Of a stretch of 5,328 nucleotides of DNA, positions 1 to 5,328 are shown one piece after another. The notes beneath the pieces were generated by a model. The model saw only the letters and a list, made by a program, of their open reading frames with translations. It was not told the DNA's origin and did not search any database. Source of the DNA: Malikia sp041190985 (GTDB lineage: Bacteria; Pseudomonadota; Gammaproteobacteria; Burkholderiales; Burkholderiaceae_C); contig JBEEPT010000236.1 of assembly GCA_041190985.1 (NCBI GenBank), positions 1-5,328 on the forward strand. Reading direction: 5' to 3'. The first letter of the stretch is position 1. Every line of letters begins with the position of its first letter. The position numbers were made by a program, and so were the translations under genes.

Positions 1-92
1 GGTCATTCGGGAGCGCCCTTCTCGTGCCGTTCCTGGGTTCTGGACTTGGGGGACGGCGGGACGCGGGACGGTTTACAAAGGTGGCGGGACAC
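1..92. other. Leader upstream of terS with GGGAC repeats
   Basis: This is a non-coding or undetermined leader before the small terminase gene. It holds four GGGAC pentamers, at 50-54, 58-62, 65-69 and 86-90, the first three closely spaced. The terS frame stays open upstream to the window edge, with a GTG at 24, so part of the leader could be coding if a longer start is used. I see no convincing sigma-70 promoter: a TTTACA lies at 72-77 but has no matching -10 element. In lambda-like phages the cos site and terminase-binding repeats lie just upstream of the small subunit gene. The position is therefore suggestive, but no cos site can be shown from sequence alone. Confidence 0.4.
78..83 (+). 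promoter_or_regulatory. Ribosome binding site for terS (decides start)
   Basis: AAGGTG lies nine bases before the ATG at 93. It favours that ATG over the upstream in-frame GTG at 24, which has no comparable Shine-Dalgarno sequence. Confidence 0.6.
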
Positions 93-710
93 ATGGCCTA
101 CAGCGTGCGTGCGATGGCTGCAGCGCTGGGTGTGTCGAAGTCCCAGGTCGATCGCGATGCCAAGAACGGCATGCCGATGGACTCCCCCGACGCTGCCCAG
201 GCCTGGCGCCGCGCGCATCACGACCTGTCGCGCACCGTGCACGGCCGCATCGATCGACCGCAAGCGCCTGGTGCACCTGCGTCGGCCGCCGCGGCGCCGC
301 CGGCGTCAGCCGCTGCGGCGCCACAGCCCACACGCGGCACGTCCGACGACCCGGAGGGCGCCGACGAACCGGCCGACCAGGCCGACGACGCCGACACCGC
401 CGCCTTCCGCAAAGCACGGGCCCAGCGCGAGCAGATCCGCTGCGCACGCGAGCAGCTCGAGTTCGACGAGCTGCTCGGCAAGCTCATCCCGCTGGCCGAT
501 GCGCAGCGCATCGCCTTCACGTCCTTCCGCGGCCTGCGCGACGCCGTGCTCAACGTGCCCGCCAGGCTGAAAGACCAGCTCGCGGCCACCACTGACCCCA
601 TGGCCGTGGAGCGACTGATGGAAGACGAGCTCTCCGCCGCGTTCGCGCGCTACAGCGAGGCGGCCATGGTGGTCGAGGCGGCCGACGAAGACGCCGATGA
701 AACCGGCTGA
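93..710 (+). CDS. Phage terminase small subunit (Nu1-like)
   Basis: This is the probable DNA-recognition subunit of the packaging terminase, which binds phage DNA and recruits the large subunit. With the ATG at 93 the protein has 205 residues. Residues 3-29 read as a helix-turn-helix (SVRAMAAALGVSKSQVDRD followed by a Gly-Met-Pro turn), the arrangement at the N-terminus of lambda Nu1. A low-complexity Ala/Pro then acidic linker spans roughly 57-104. A charged helical segment (KARAQREQIRCAREQLEFDE) follows, then a helical region rich in Leu, Ala and Arg resembling the C-terminal part of Nu1/DUF1441-type small terminases. An in-frame GTG at 24 would add 23 residues rich in Gly and Arg. The ATG at 93 is preferred because the helix-turn-helix starts directly after it and it has a good ribosome binding site. 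The gene overlaps the large terminase gene by 14 nt, which supports the assignment. Confidence 0.85.
   Translation: MAYSVRAMAAALGVSKSQVDRDAKNGMPMDSPDAAQAWRRAHHDLSRTVHGRIDRPQAPGAPASAAAAPPASAAAAPQPTRGTSDDPEGADEPADQADDADTAAFRKARAQREQIRCAREQLEFDELLGKLIPLADAQRIAFTSFRGLRDAVLNVPARLKDQLAATTDPMAVERLMEDELSAAFARYSEAAMVVEAADEDADETG
279..326 (+). repeat. Tandem 24-nt duplication in terS linker
   Basis: Two adjacent 24-nt units encode ASAAAAPP and ASAAAAPQ. The nucleotide copies differ mostly at third codon positions, while the peptide is nearly identical. It lies in the flexible linker between the DNA-binding and C-terminal parts of the small terminase. Confidence 0.7.
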
Positions 711-2838
711 ACCCTGGCAGCTGGCGGCCCGAGCCAAGCTGCGGCGCAGCATTGCCAAGGCCGTCAAGCCAGACGAGCGCATCTGGACCGATCAGTGGGC
801 TGAAGACAACCGCATCCTGCCGCCTGACTCGCCCGAGGCCGGCCCCTACCGCAACGCCCGCACGCCCTACCTGATCGACATCCAGCGCACGATGTCGCCG
901 TCGTCCTGGTATCGCGAGGGCTGGTGGATGAAACCCCACCAGGTCGGTGGATCCGTCACCGGCGAGAACCTCATCGGCTCGTGGATCTGCACCGCGGCCG
1001 GCAACATGATCGTCGTCTTCCCGACGCTCGACGACGGCAAGCAATGGGAGCTCACGCGCTTCGAGCCGATGCGCGCCTCAACGCCAGCGCTGGCGCGACG
1101 CATCCGCCCGGCTGACGAGAAGGGCGCCGACAACACCAAGCTGCGCAAGAAGTACCCGGGCGGGGCCCTGCGCATCATCGGCGCCAACCGCATCGGCGCG
1201 ATGAAGAGCGCCACCGTGCGCTACGTCAAATTCGAGGAGCCTGACGAATACCCCGTGCTGCCGCAGGGCACCCTGGTCGGCCTGGTCAGCAAGCGAACCG
1301 AGAACTTCGGACGCAAGGCCAAGCTCTACGGCGACGGCACGCCCACCTTCGACGGCCGCTCCGAGATCCAGCGCCAGGTCCTGCGCGGCGACCAGCGCAA
1401 GTGGCACCTGCACTGCCCCGACTGCGGCCACGCCCAGCCCCTCGTGTGGGAGCAGGTCAAGTGGGTCGGCGATGACGTCGAGACCGCCCGCTACGCGTGC
1501 ATCGCCTGCGGCGTGCTCGGCACCGAGGTCGCGTGGAAGGAGCACAACTACCGGCCGCGCCCGCCCGGCATGACCGAAGAAGAGGCCGCCAGCAGTGGCC
1601 GCGCCTTCTGGCGAGCCACCGCCGTCGGCCTGCCAGGCGTGGCCAGCTGGTGCGGCCTCGAGGCGCTGGCGGCACCGCTCGGCTGGCGCCCCTGGCCCAC
1701 CCTCGCCACGCTGTGGATCGAGGCCCAGGGCAGCGACGACAAGCTGCGCGAGTTCATCAACAACTACCGCGGCCAGCCCTACCAGGACCGCATCCGCACC
1801 GAGACCAGCGCCGAGCAGCTGCAGCAGCGCGCTGAGCAGTACGACATGATGACGTGCCCGCAGGGCGGCCTGGTCATCACCGGCGGCGTCGACACGCAAG
1901 ACAACCGGCTCGCCGTCGTGCTGCGCGCGTGGGGCCGTGGCGAGGAAAGCTGGGGCATCTGGCACGGCGAGATCTACGGCGACCCCTCCTCACCCGAGAC
2001 CTGGGGCAAGCTGCGCGAGCTGCTCACCGCGCCCATCCGGCACGCCAGCGGCCAGGTCATGCGCGTCGACGCCGTGGCCATCGACGCCGGCGGCCACCAT
2101 GCCGAAGACGTGCTCGCCTTCTGCCGCGACGCCAACCTCCGCGGGCGCCACTGGTTCGCCATCCGTGGCCACTCGTCCATCACCGCCCCCAAGCTCGGCC
2201 GGCCCAAGACCGTCGACTTCACCTGGCGCGGCCGGCCCGTGCCAGGTGGGGCCGAGCAGCGAATGATCGGCACGCAGGCCATCAAGAACATCCTCGACGG
2301 CCGCCTCAAGCAGACCAAGCCAGGCGGCGGCACCTACCACTTTCCGCTCGGGTTCCAGGCCGACTACTACAAGCAGATGCGCAGCGAGCGGCGCGTCTGG
2401 CGGCGCGACATGCGCGGCAACAAGTCGCTGTGGTGGGAGAAGACCGCCGAGCGCAATGAAGCCTGGGACTGTGAGGTCTACGCCTACGCCGCCTACCTCT
2501 ACGCCATGAGCGGCCGGCACGCCGACACCGTGTTTCGTGAGCGCGAGCGCGTCTTCGGCGAGCGCCGCCAGCTCGAGCTGCTCGACGACGGCGCCGTCGT
2601 GCCCCATCCGGCAGCTGCAGCCGCCATGGCCGCCGCAGCGCCCGAGGCCGGCGACCAGGCGCACCCCGGCCAGGTCGGCCCGGGCGATGGCCAGGCGGCG
2701 CAGCAAGACCAGCAGCCCGAGCCTGAGGCAGCAGACCCACCGCCGCCGGCCGAGTCGCAGCTCGTGCTTGCCGGCATGCGCCAGCGCTCAGCGCACCTAC
2801 AGCACAGCCGCCGCAAGGGCTTCGCCCGCCGGTGGTGA
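697..2838 (+). CDS. Phage terminase large subunit (GpA family)
   Basis: This is the packaging motor ATPase and nuclease, which cuts concatemeric DNA and pumps it into the prohead through the portal. The 713 residues carry the GpA-family order of motifs. An N-terminal segment (WAEDNRILP, then RTPYLIDIQ) precedes a Walker A-like KPHQVGGS at 79-86. The Walker B position holds VKFEEPDEYP at 177-186, and a coupling-motif-like GTPTFDGRSEI lies at 214-224. A zinc ribbon has Cys240/Cys243 and Cys268/Cys271, followed by FINNYRGQPY at 353-362. The nuclease domain shows GGVDTQDNRL (Asp399), AIDAGGHHAEDV (Asp463) and WDCEVYAYAA (Asp591), the usual acidic metal ligands. A low-complexity Ala/Gln/Pro tail follows from about 635, ending in a basic RRKGFARRW. 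The ATG overlaps terS by 14 nt with only a weak ribosome binding site, so translational coupling is likely. The gene appears intact. Confidence 0.95.
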   Translation: MKPAEPWQLAARAKLRRSIAKAVKPDERIWTDQWAEDNRILPPDSPEAGPYRNARTPYLIDIQRTMSPSSWYREGWWMKPHQVGGSVTGENLIGSWICTAAGNMIVVFPTLDDGKQWELTRFEPMRASTPALARRIRPADEKGADNTKLRKKYPGGALRIIGANRIGAMKSATVRYVKFEEPDEYPVLPQGTLVGLVSKRTENFGRKAKLYGDGTPTFDGRSEIQRQVLRGDQRKWHLHCPDCGHAQPLVWEQVKWVGDDVETARYACIACGVLGTEVAWKEHNYRPRPPGMTEEEAASSGRAFWRATAVGLPGVASWCGLEALAAPLGWRPWPTLATLWIEAQGSDDKLREFINNYRGQPYQDRIRTETSAEQLQQRAEQYDMMTCPQGGLVITGGVDTQDNRLAVVLRAWGRGEESWGIWHGEIYGDPSSPETWGKLRELLTAPIRHASGQVMRVDAVAIDAGGHHAEDVLAFCRDANLRGRHWFAIRGHSSITAPKLGRPKTVDFTWRGRPVPGGAEQRMIGTQAIKNILDGRLKQTKPGGGTYHFPLGFQADYYKQMRSERRVWRRDMRGNKSLWWEKTAERNEAWDCEVYAYAAYLYAMSGRHADTVFRERERVFGERRQLELLDDGAVVPHPAAAAAMAAAAPEAGDQAHPGQVGPGDGQAAQQDQQPEPEAADPPPPAESQLVLAGMRQRSAHLQHSRRKGFARRW

Positions 2839-2859
2839 CTCAGATCAACCGCAACACCC

Positions 2860-2864
2860 GGGAG
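2860..2864 (+). promoter_or_regulatory. Ribosome binding site for the 57-residue protein
   Basis: GGGAG lies nine bases before the ATG at 2874. It favours this start over the in-frame GTG at 2832, which lies inside the terL stop region. Confidence 0.5.
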
Positions 2865-2873
2865 CACAGCCCC

Positions 2874-3047
2874 ATGAAAGTCGGCACCACCGCGCGCCTC
2901 GTCCAGCCAGTCGTGCAGGGCGAGGTCGTCGCCCGGCGCATCAACGCCGCCGATCAGATCGAGTACCAGCTGCAGTGGACTGACGCCGCCGGCGAGCAGC
3001 ACCTGCGCTGGTTCGAAGAGGCCCAGCTCGAGGAGGTCCAGTCGTGA
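2874..3047 (+). CDS. Small SH3-like phage protein
   Basis: The function is unknown. The 57-residue protein begins MKVGTTARLVQP and continues as alternating short beta-type segments (QGEVVARRI, IEYQLQWTD, QHLRWF) ending in an acidic tail. This pattern is typical of small SH3-like barrels with a GEVV-type strand and a WTD/RWF pair. It sits where lambda-like phages carry the small head-tail joining protein gpW, but it does not resemble gpW, which is helical. The start at 2874 is chosen over the GTG at 2832 because of its ribosome binding site and because the extra 14 residues look unstructured. The gap from terL is 35 nt, and its stop overlaps the next start as GTGA. The gene is supported by operon spacing and codon use; the fold is inferred. 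Confidence 0.7.
   Translation: MKVGTTARLVQPVVQGEVVARRINAADQIEYQLQWTDAAGEQHLRWFEEAQLEEVQS
3031..3036 (+). promoter_or_regulatory. Strong ribosome binding site, GTG-start gene
   Basis: A perfect AGGAGG lies seven bases before the GTG at 3044, inside the end of the preceding gene. It confirms the unusual GTG start and the GTGA overlap. Confidence 0.75.
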
Positions 3048-3664
3048 ATCGAAGCACCCTCATCGCCACGCTCAAGGCGGCAATCCACACCCTGCGCCGG
3101 CTGCCTGGCCGCGCGGCCGAGGCCGTCACCGCCATCGGCGCCATGGCCGTCGTCTACGTGCGCGCCTTGCTGCTCAATGAGCACGTGCGCATCGCTGGCT
3201 GGTACGACGTCGAGTACCGCAACCCCGACGGCACCATCGGCTGGACGCGGCGCTTCGCCAACCTCGTCACCACCGTCGGCAAAAACGCGCTGCTCGACAA
3301 CCACCTGGCCGGCAGCAGCTACACCGCGGCCTGGTATCTCGGCCTCATCGGCAGTACCGGCTACACCGCCGTGGCTGCGGCCGACACCATGTCGTCGCAC
3401 GCCGGGTGGACCGAAAGCGTGGCCTACAGCAACAGCACGCGCGTGGCCGTGTCGTGGAACGCGGCCAGCTCGGGCAGCAAGGCCAGCACCACCTGCACGT
3501 TCAACATCAACGGCAGCGACACCATCAAGGGCGCCTTCCTGACCACAGGCAGCGCCAAGAGCGGCACCACCGGCACGCTGTACAGCGCCGGCCTGTTCAG
3601 CGGCGGCGACCAGAGCGTGAGCAACGGCGGCACGCTCAACATCACCTACACCGCGAGCGCGTGA
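3044..3664 (+). CDS. Beta-rich phage structural-type protein
   Basis: This is a probable virion accessory or decoration protein; its exact role is unknown. The 206 residues split in two. Residues 1-47 form a basic, helical segment with a hydrophobic stretch (about 28-45, VTAIGAMAVVYVRALLL). From about 50 the protein is Gly/Ser/Thr-rich and beta-type. It contains YDVEYRNPDGTIGW, then a conserved-looking TVGKNALLDNHLAGSSYTAAWYLGLI segment, ADTMSSHAGWTE, and a C-terminal TGTLYSAGLFSGGDQSV block ending in NITYTASA. From memory, this layout matches a common phage protein group of unassigned function found near structural and tail genes. It starts at a GTG that overlaps the previous stop and follows a perfect AGGAGG. 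About 12 of its 206 codons end in A or T by hand count. Confidence 0.8.
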   Translation: MNRSTLIATLKAAIHTLRRLPGRAAEAVTAIGAMAVVYVRALLLNEHVRIAGWYDVEYRNPDGTIGWTRRFANLVTTVGKNALLDNHLAGSSYTAAWYLGLIGSTGYTAVAAADTMSSHAGWTESVAYSNSTRVAVSWNAASSGSKASTTCTFNINGSDTIKGAFLTTGSAKSGTTGTLYSAGLFSGGDQSVSNGGTLNITYTASA

Positions 3665-3672
3665 CGCGCGCA

Positions 3673-3679
3673 GAGGGAG
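3673..3679 (+). promoter_or_regulatory. Strong ribosome binding site before tiny ORF
   Basis: GAGGGAG ends six bases before the ATG at 3686, an ideal spacing. It is too far upstream to serve the ATG at 3726, so it suggests the 12-codon ORF is translated. Confidence 0.55.
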
Positions 3680-3685
3680 AGCAGC

Positions 3686-3724
3686 ATGTGGGAATACTGG
3701 CGCCGAATCATCCTGGGGGCCTGA
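3686..3724 (+). CDS. Possible 12-residue micro-ORF
   Basis: A 12-codon ORF encodes MWEYWRRIILGA. It fills most of the 61-nt gap between the beta-rich protein and the next gene, has a strong, well-spaced Shine-Dalgarno sequence, and stops one base before the next ATG (TGACATG). The peptide is aromatic at the start, basic in the middle and hydrophobic at the end. It may be a leader peptide that couples translation of the following gene, or a genuine micro-protein. It is too short to judge by homology, and no function is claimed. Confidence 0.4.
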   Translation: MWEYWRRIILGA

Positions 3725-3725
3725 C

Positions 3726-4241
3726 ATGAGCCCCGAGCAAAAGGTGGCCCTGGAGGCCCTCGTTGATCGTTTTCTGACGGCCGACGAAGTGGCTGCCATC
3801 GAGCCGTACATCAGCGACCCCAACAACCGCAACGACGTGCAGATCGCGGCCGTGCTCTCGGCTGGCCGCACGCGCGTCGTGCAGCCGTTCATGGTGTCGG
3901 CTCGCGGGCTGGCGGCAGCCTACCCGGGCGGCCCCCTGGCGGCAGAGGCGGTGCTGATGAAGCTCGAAGCAGCCCGCGATGCAGCCCTGGCAAGCGAAGA
4001 CCAGTCGCAGAAGGTGCTGGGGTCGCTGCTGCGCCGGCAACTCGGCTTTCTGACCGCCGATGGGCTGGACTTCGGGGCGCCTGCGCTGCGATCCATGCTG
4101 GACCAGTTCGCGGCCCTCGGCATCCTCACGTCGCAGGAGGCGGCAAACCTCAAGGGGTTGGCAAGCGTTCCCAGCCCACTACCCGTGCTCGACGTGAGCC
4201 GCGCGCTCAACGTGGCCGAAGGCCGCATGAACTTGGACTGA
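3726..4241 (+). CDS. Helical phage protein of unknown function
   Basis: The function is unknown. The 171-residue protein is predicted mostly alpha-helical, with no signal peptide or membrane segment. It opens with MSPEQKVALEALVDRFLTADE. A middle segment reads KLEAARDAALASEDQSQKVLGSLLRR. The C-terminal part has DFGAPALRSMLDQFAALGIL followed by TSQEAANLKGLA and a terminal VLDVSRALN. The DFG..LRSMLD, GILT..EA..LKGL and DVSRAL pattern recalls, from memory, small helical proteins encoded in tail or virion-accessory modules of Burkholderia-type phages. A GGGGG at 3715-3719 serves as its ribosome binding site, and it probably couples to the micro-ORF. Codons ending in A or T rise to about 28 of 171, against about 12 of 206 in the gene before. 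The gene call is firm. Confidence 0.75.
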   Translation: MSPEQKVALEALVDRFLTADEVAAIEPYISDPNNRNDVQIAAVLSAGRTRVVQPFMVSARGLAAAYPGGPLAAEAVLMKLEAARDAALASEDQSQKVLGSLLRRQLGFLTADGLDFGAPALRSMLDQFAALGILTSQEAANLKGLASVPSPLPVLDVSRALNVAEGRMNLD

Positions 4242-4245
4242 CGCC

Positions 4246-4701
4246 ATGGCGATCCCGACCAACACCCCGATCGAGTGGCGCGGCACCACGAAGACGCTGG
4301 AAGCCAATGGCTCCAGCATCACGAACAACAGCGTGGTGCAGGCCGACGACGCCAATTACGACACGGTAAGCGACGGCGAGGGCGCACCGGACGCGGAATT
4401 CACTGCCTCATTCACCTTCGGCACCGGGCCAACCGAGAACACCGTCCTGGCCGTCTACGCTCGGGCGCTGGATGTGATCAGCACGGGCGACGCCGAAGTC
4501 CCTGAGCTTGCTCGACCCGGCAGGTACATCGGCGCCTTTGTCGTCAACAACGTGACGACGCTCCAGTACGGCACCCCGTTCATCGGCCGCAACCTGCCGA
4601 AGCTCGCCAGCTACTACCTCGCCAACGTCGGCACCGGGCAGACCGTCAGCGCCGGCTGGACCCTTTACGCGACTCCGATTGCGCTGACGCCGAAGGTGTA
4701 G
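4246..4701 (+). CDS. Beta-rich phage virion-type protein
   Basis: The function is unknown. The 151-residue protein is Thr/Ala/Asn-rich, without an evident signal peptide, and reads as beta-strands throughout. It starts MAIPTNTPIEWRG, has acidic stretches near 33-50 (QADDANYDTVSDGEGAPD) and contains RPGRYIGAFVVNNV and FIGRNLPKLASYYLANV before a GWTLYATPIAL end. This resembles small beta-sandwich proteins that accompany tail-fibre or capsid-accessory genes in phages, an inference without a named family. The ATG lies four bases after the previous stop (TGA-CGCC-ATG) with only a weak Shine-Dalgarno sequence, so it is probably translated by coupling. Confidence 0.7.
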   Translation: MAIPTNTPIEWRGTTKTLEANGSSITNNSVVQADDANYDTVSDGEGAPDAEFTASFTFGTGPTENTVLAVYARALDVISTGDAEVPELARPGRYIGAFVVNNVTTLQYGTPFIGRNLPKLASYYLANVGTGQTVSAGWTLYATPIALTPKV

Positions 4702-4705
4702 CGCC

Positions 4706-5328
4706 ATGATGATGCGCCACGGCATCGCCAGTCTGGCTGATGCCGACGACGTTGAAGTCGACTGGGACAACCCGCTCACCAGGGGGCTGACCCACCTCTA
4801 CATTCGTCCTGGCGTTGACTTGACGTCGGGTGAGCGGACGGCGGGTAGTGCGCCGGCGAATGCGGCGACACGCTGGGGACGGGCGCTTCAAGCCTCGCGC
4901 TCGCTGCTTCCCTACGCGGACAGCGCGGCGAACACGATCATCGGTCATCTGCGGATGACCGCCTACGACAACTTCGTAGGCCTCGGCATCGGCTACTACG
5001 TGTCGGACTCCGACATGTTCGCGTTCCAGATCGGCAACTGGAACGACGGCGAGCTGAAGACGATCATCCGCTCTAGCGGGTCCCCAACTGGGTTTTACAC
5101 CCTGACCACGCCGAGCTTCCCATATGACGTGGTGGTGGCGCTGGCCGGCACGATCGGCAACGGCAACACGCAGACCCCGTATATCAACGGGGTAGCCCAG
5201 ACCGGGCAAGCGTTCACCGGGTCCTACTTTGCCGACAGTCGAAAAAACTTTTCGCTTGGCTCGGGGGCGAACTATTCGAGCTCCTTCGGCATGCGCTTTG
5301 CCCGTGTGCTGGCGGCGCATGAAATCCA
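4706..5328 (+). CDS. LamG/concanavalin-like lectin-fold protein (partial)
   Basis: This is a probable carbohydrate-binding or attachment-type virion protein; only its first 207 codons are present, and it continues past the window edge. It starts MMMRHGIASLADADDVEVDW, then NPLTRGLTHLYI at 22-33, a typical opening of LamG-like domains in phage and bacterial proteins. Later segments fit a jelly-roll strand pattern: MFAFQIGNWNDG at 104-115, YDVVVALAG, TPYINGVAQTGQAFTG at 157-172, FSLGSGANYSSSFGMRFARVLAAHEI at 182-207. The last stretch matches the usual LamG ending (lxiG, fxGxixxvrixxxxLxxxEi). It begins four bases after the previous stop (TAG-CGCC-ATG), with GAAGG at 4692-4696 as ribosome binding site. 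About 41 of 207 codons end in A or T, far more than in the gene at 3044. Glycan binding is inferred; ligand residues cannot be assigned. Confidence 0.75.
   Translation, partial: MMMRHGIASLADADDVEVDWDNPLTRGLTHLYIRPGVDLTSGERTAGSAPANAATRWGRALQASRSLLPYADSAANTIIGHLRMTAYDNFVGLGIGYYVSDSDMFAFQIGNWNDGELKTIIRSSGSPTGFYTLTTPSFPYDVVVALAGTIGNGNTQTPYINGVAQTGQAFTGSYFADSRKNFSLGSGANYSSSFGMRFARVLAAHEI

Noticed and set aside
72..77. TTTACA as a -35 promoter element
   Set aside because: No -10 element is found at suitable spacing, as the region downstream is already the terS start.
24..92. N-terminal extension of terS from the GTG at 24
   Set aside because: It has no ribosome binding site, the residues are Gly/Arg-rich, and the helix-turn-helix begins directly after the ATG at 93. 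It cannot be fully excluded because the frame is open upstream.
1078..1965. Long minus-strand ORF of 295 codons within terL
   Set aside because: It lies wholly opposite the well-supported large terminase frame, has Ala/Gly/Val-rich shadow composition and no recognisable motif. It is typical of GC-rich antisense frames.
2874..3047. Head-tail joining protein gpW
   Set aside because: The position fits, but gpW is helical whereas this sequence looks like a small beta-barrel.
2954..3892. Minus-strand ORF of 312 codons
   Set aside because: It spans three genes of the opposite strand plus their junctions, has no ribosome binding site I can see, and looks like a GC-rich shadow.
4646..5320. Minus-strand ORF of 224 codons
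   Set aside because: It is antisense to the LamG-like gene, very Arg-rich and without a known motif. The + strand frame has a clear start and fold pattern.

Overview
This window looks like the start of the late (packaging and structural) operon of a tailed double-stranded DNA phage or prophage. The sequence is very GC-rich, codons end overwhelmingly in G or C, and protein signatures resemble those of phages of Betaproteobacteria (Burkholderiales-like hosts). The host is inferred from composition and general resemblance only. All supported genes lie on the + strand, and overlaps or short gaps join them into one apparent transcription unit. I see no integrase, tRNA, CRISPR array, IS element or convincing terminator, and no gene-free stretch longer than about 90 bases.

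Layout. Positions 1-92 are a short leader with four GGGAC motifs just before the first gene. Positions 93-710 encode a Nu1-type small terminase subunit, with an N-terminal helix-turn-helix and a C-terminal helical region. Positions 697-2838 encode a GpA-type large terminase, overlapping the small subunit gene by 14 nt. Then come a 57-residue SH3-like protein (2874-3047), a Gly/Ser/Thr-rich beta-type phage protein with a hydrophobic N-terminal extension (3044-3664), a possible 12-codon ORF with a strong ribosome binding site (3686-3724), a helical phage protein (3726-4241), a beta-rich phage protein (4246-4701), and a LamG/concanavalin-like lectin-fold protein that runs off the window (4706-5328).

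How it works together. The two terminase subunits should form the packaging motor that recognises, cuts and translocates phage DNA into the prohead. The later genes look like small virion accessory, decoration or host-attachment proteins; their functions are inferred from fold and context. The portal, head protease and capsid genes normally expected right after a GpA-type terminase are absent here. Their place is taken by this accessory cassette, and codon composition changes close to the 3664/3726 boundary, suggesting a mosaic junction. The most interesting points are the unusual gene order, the tiny coupled ORF, and the atypical Walker B segment of the large terminase.
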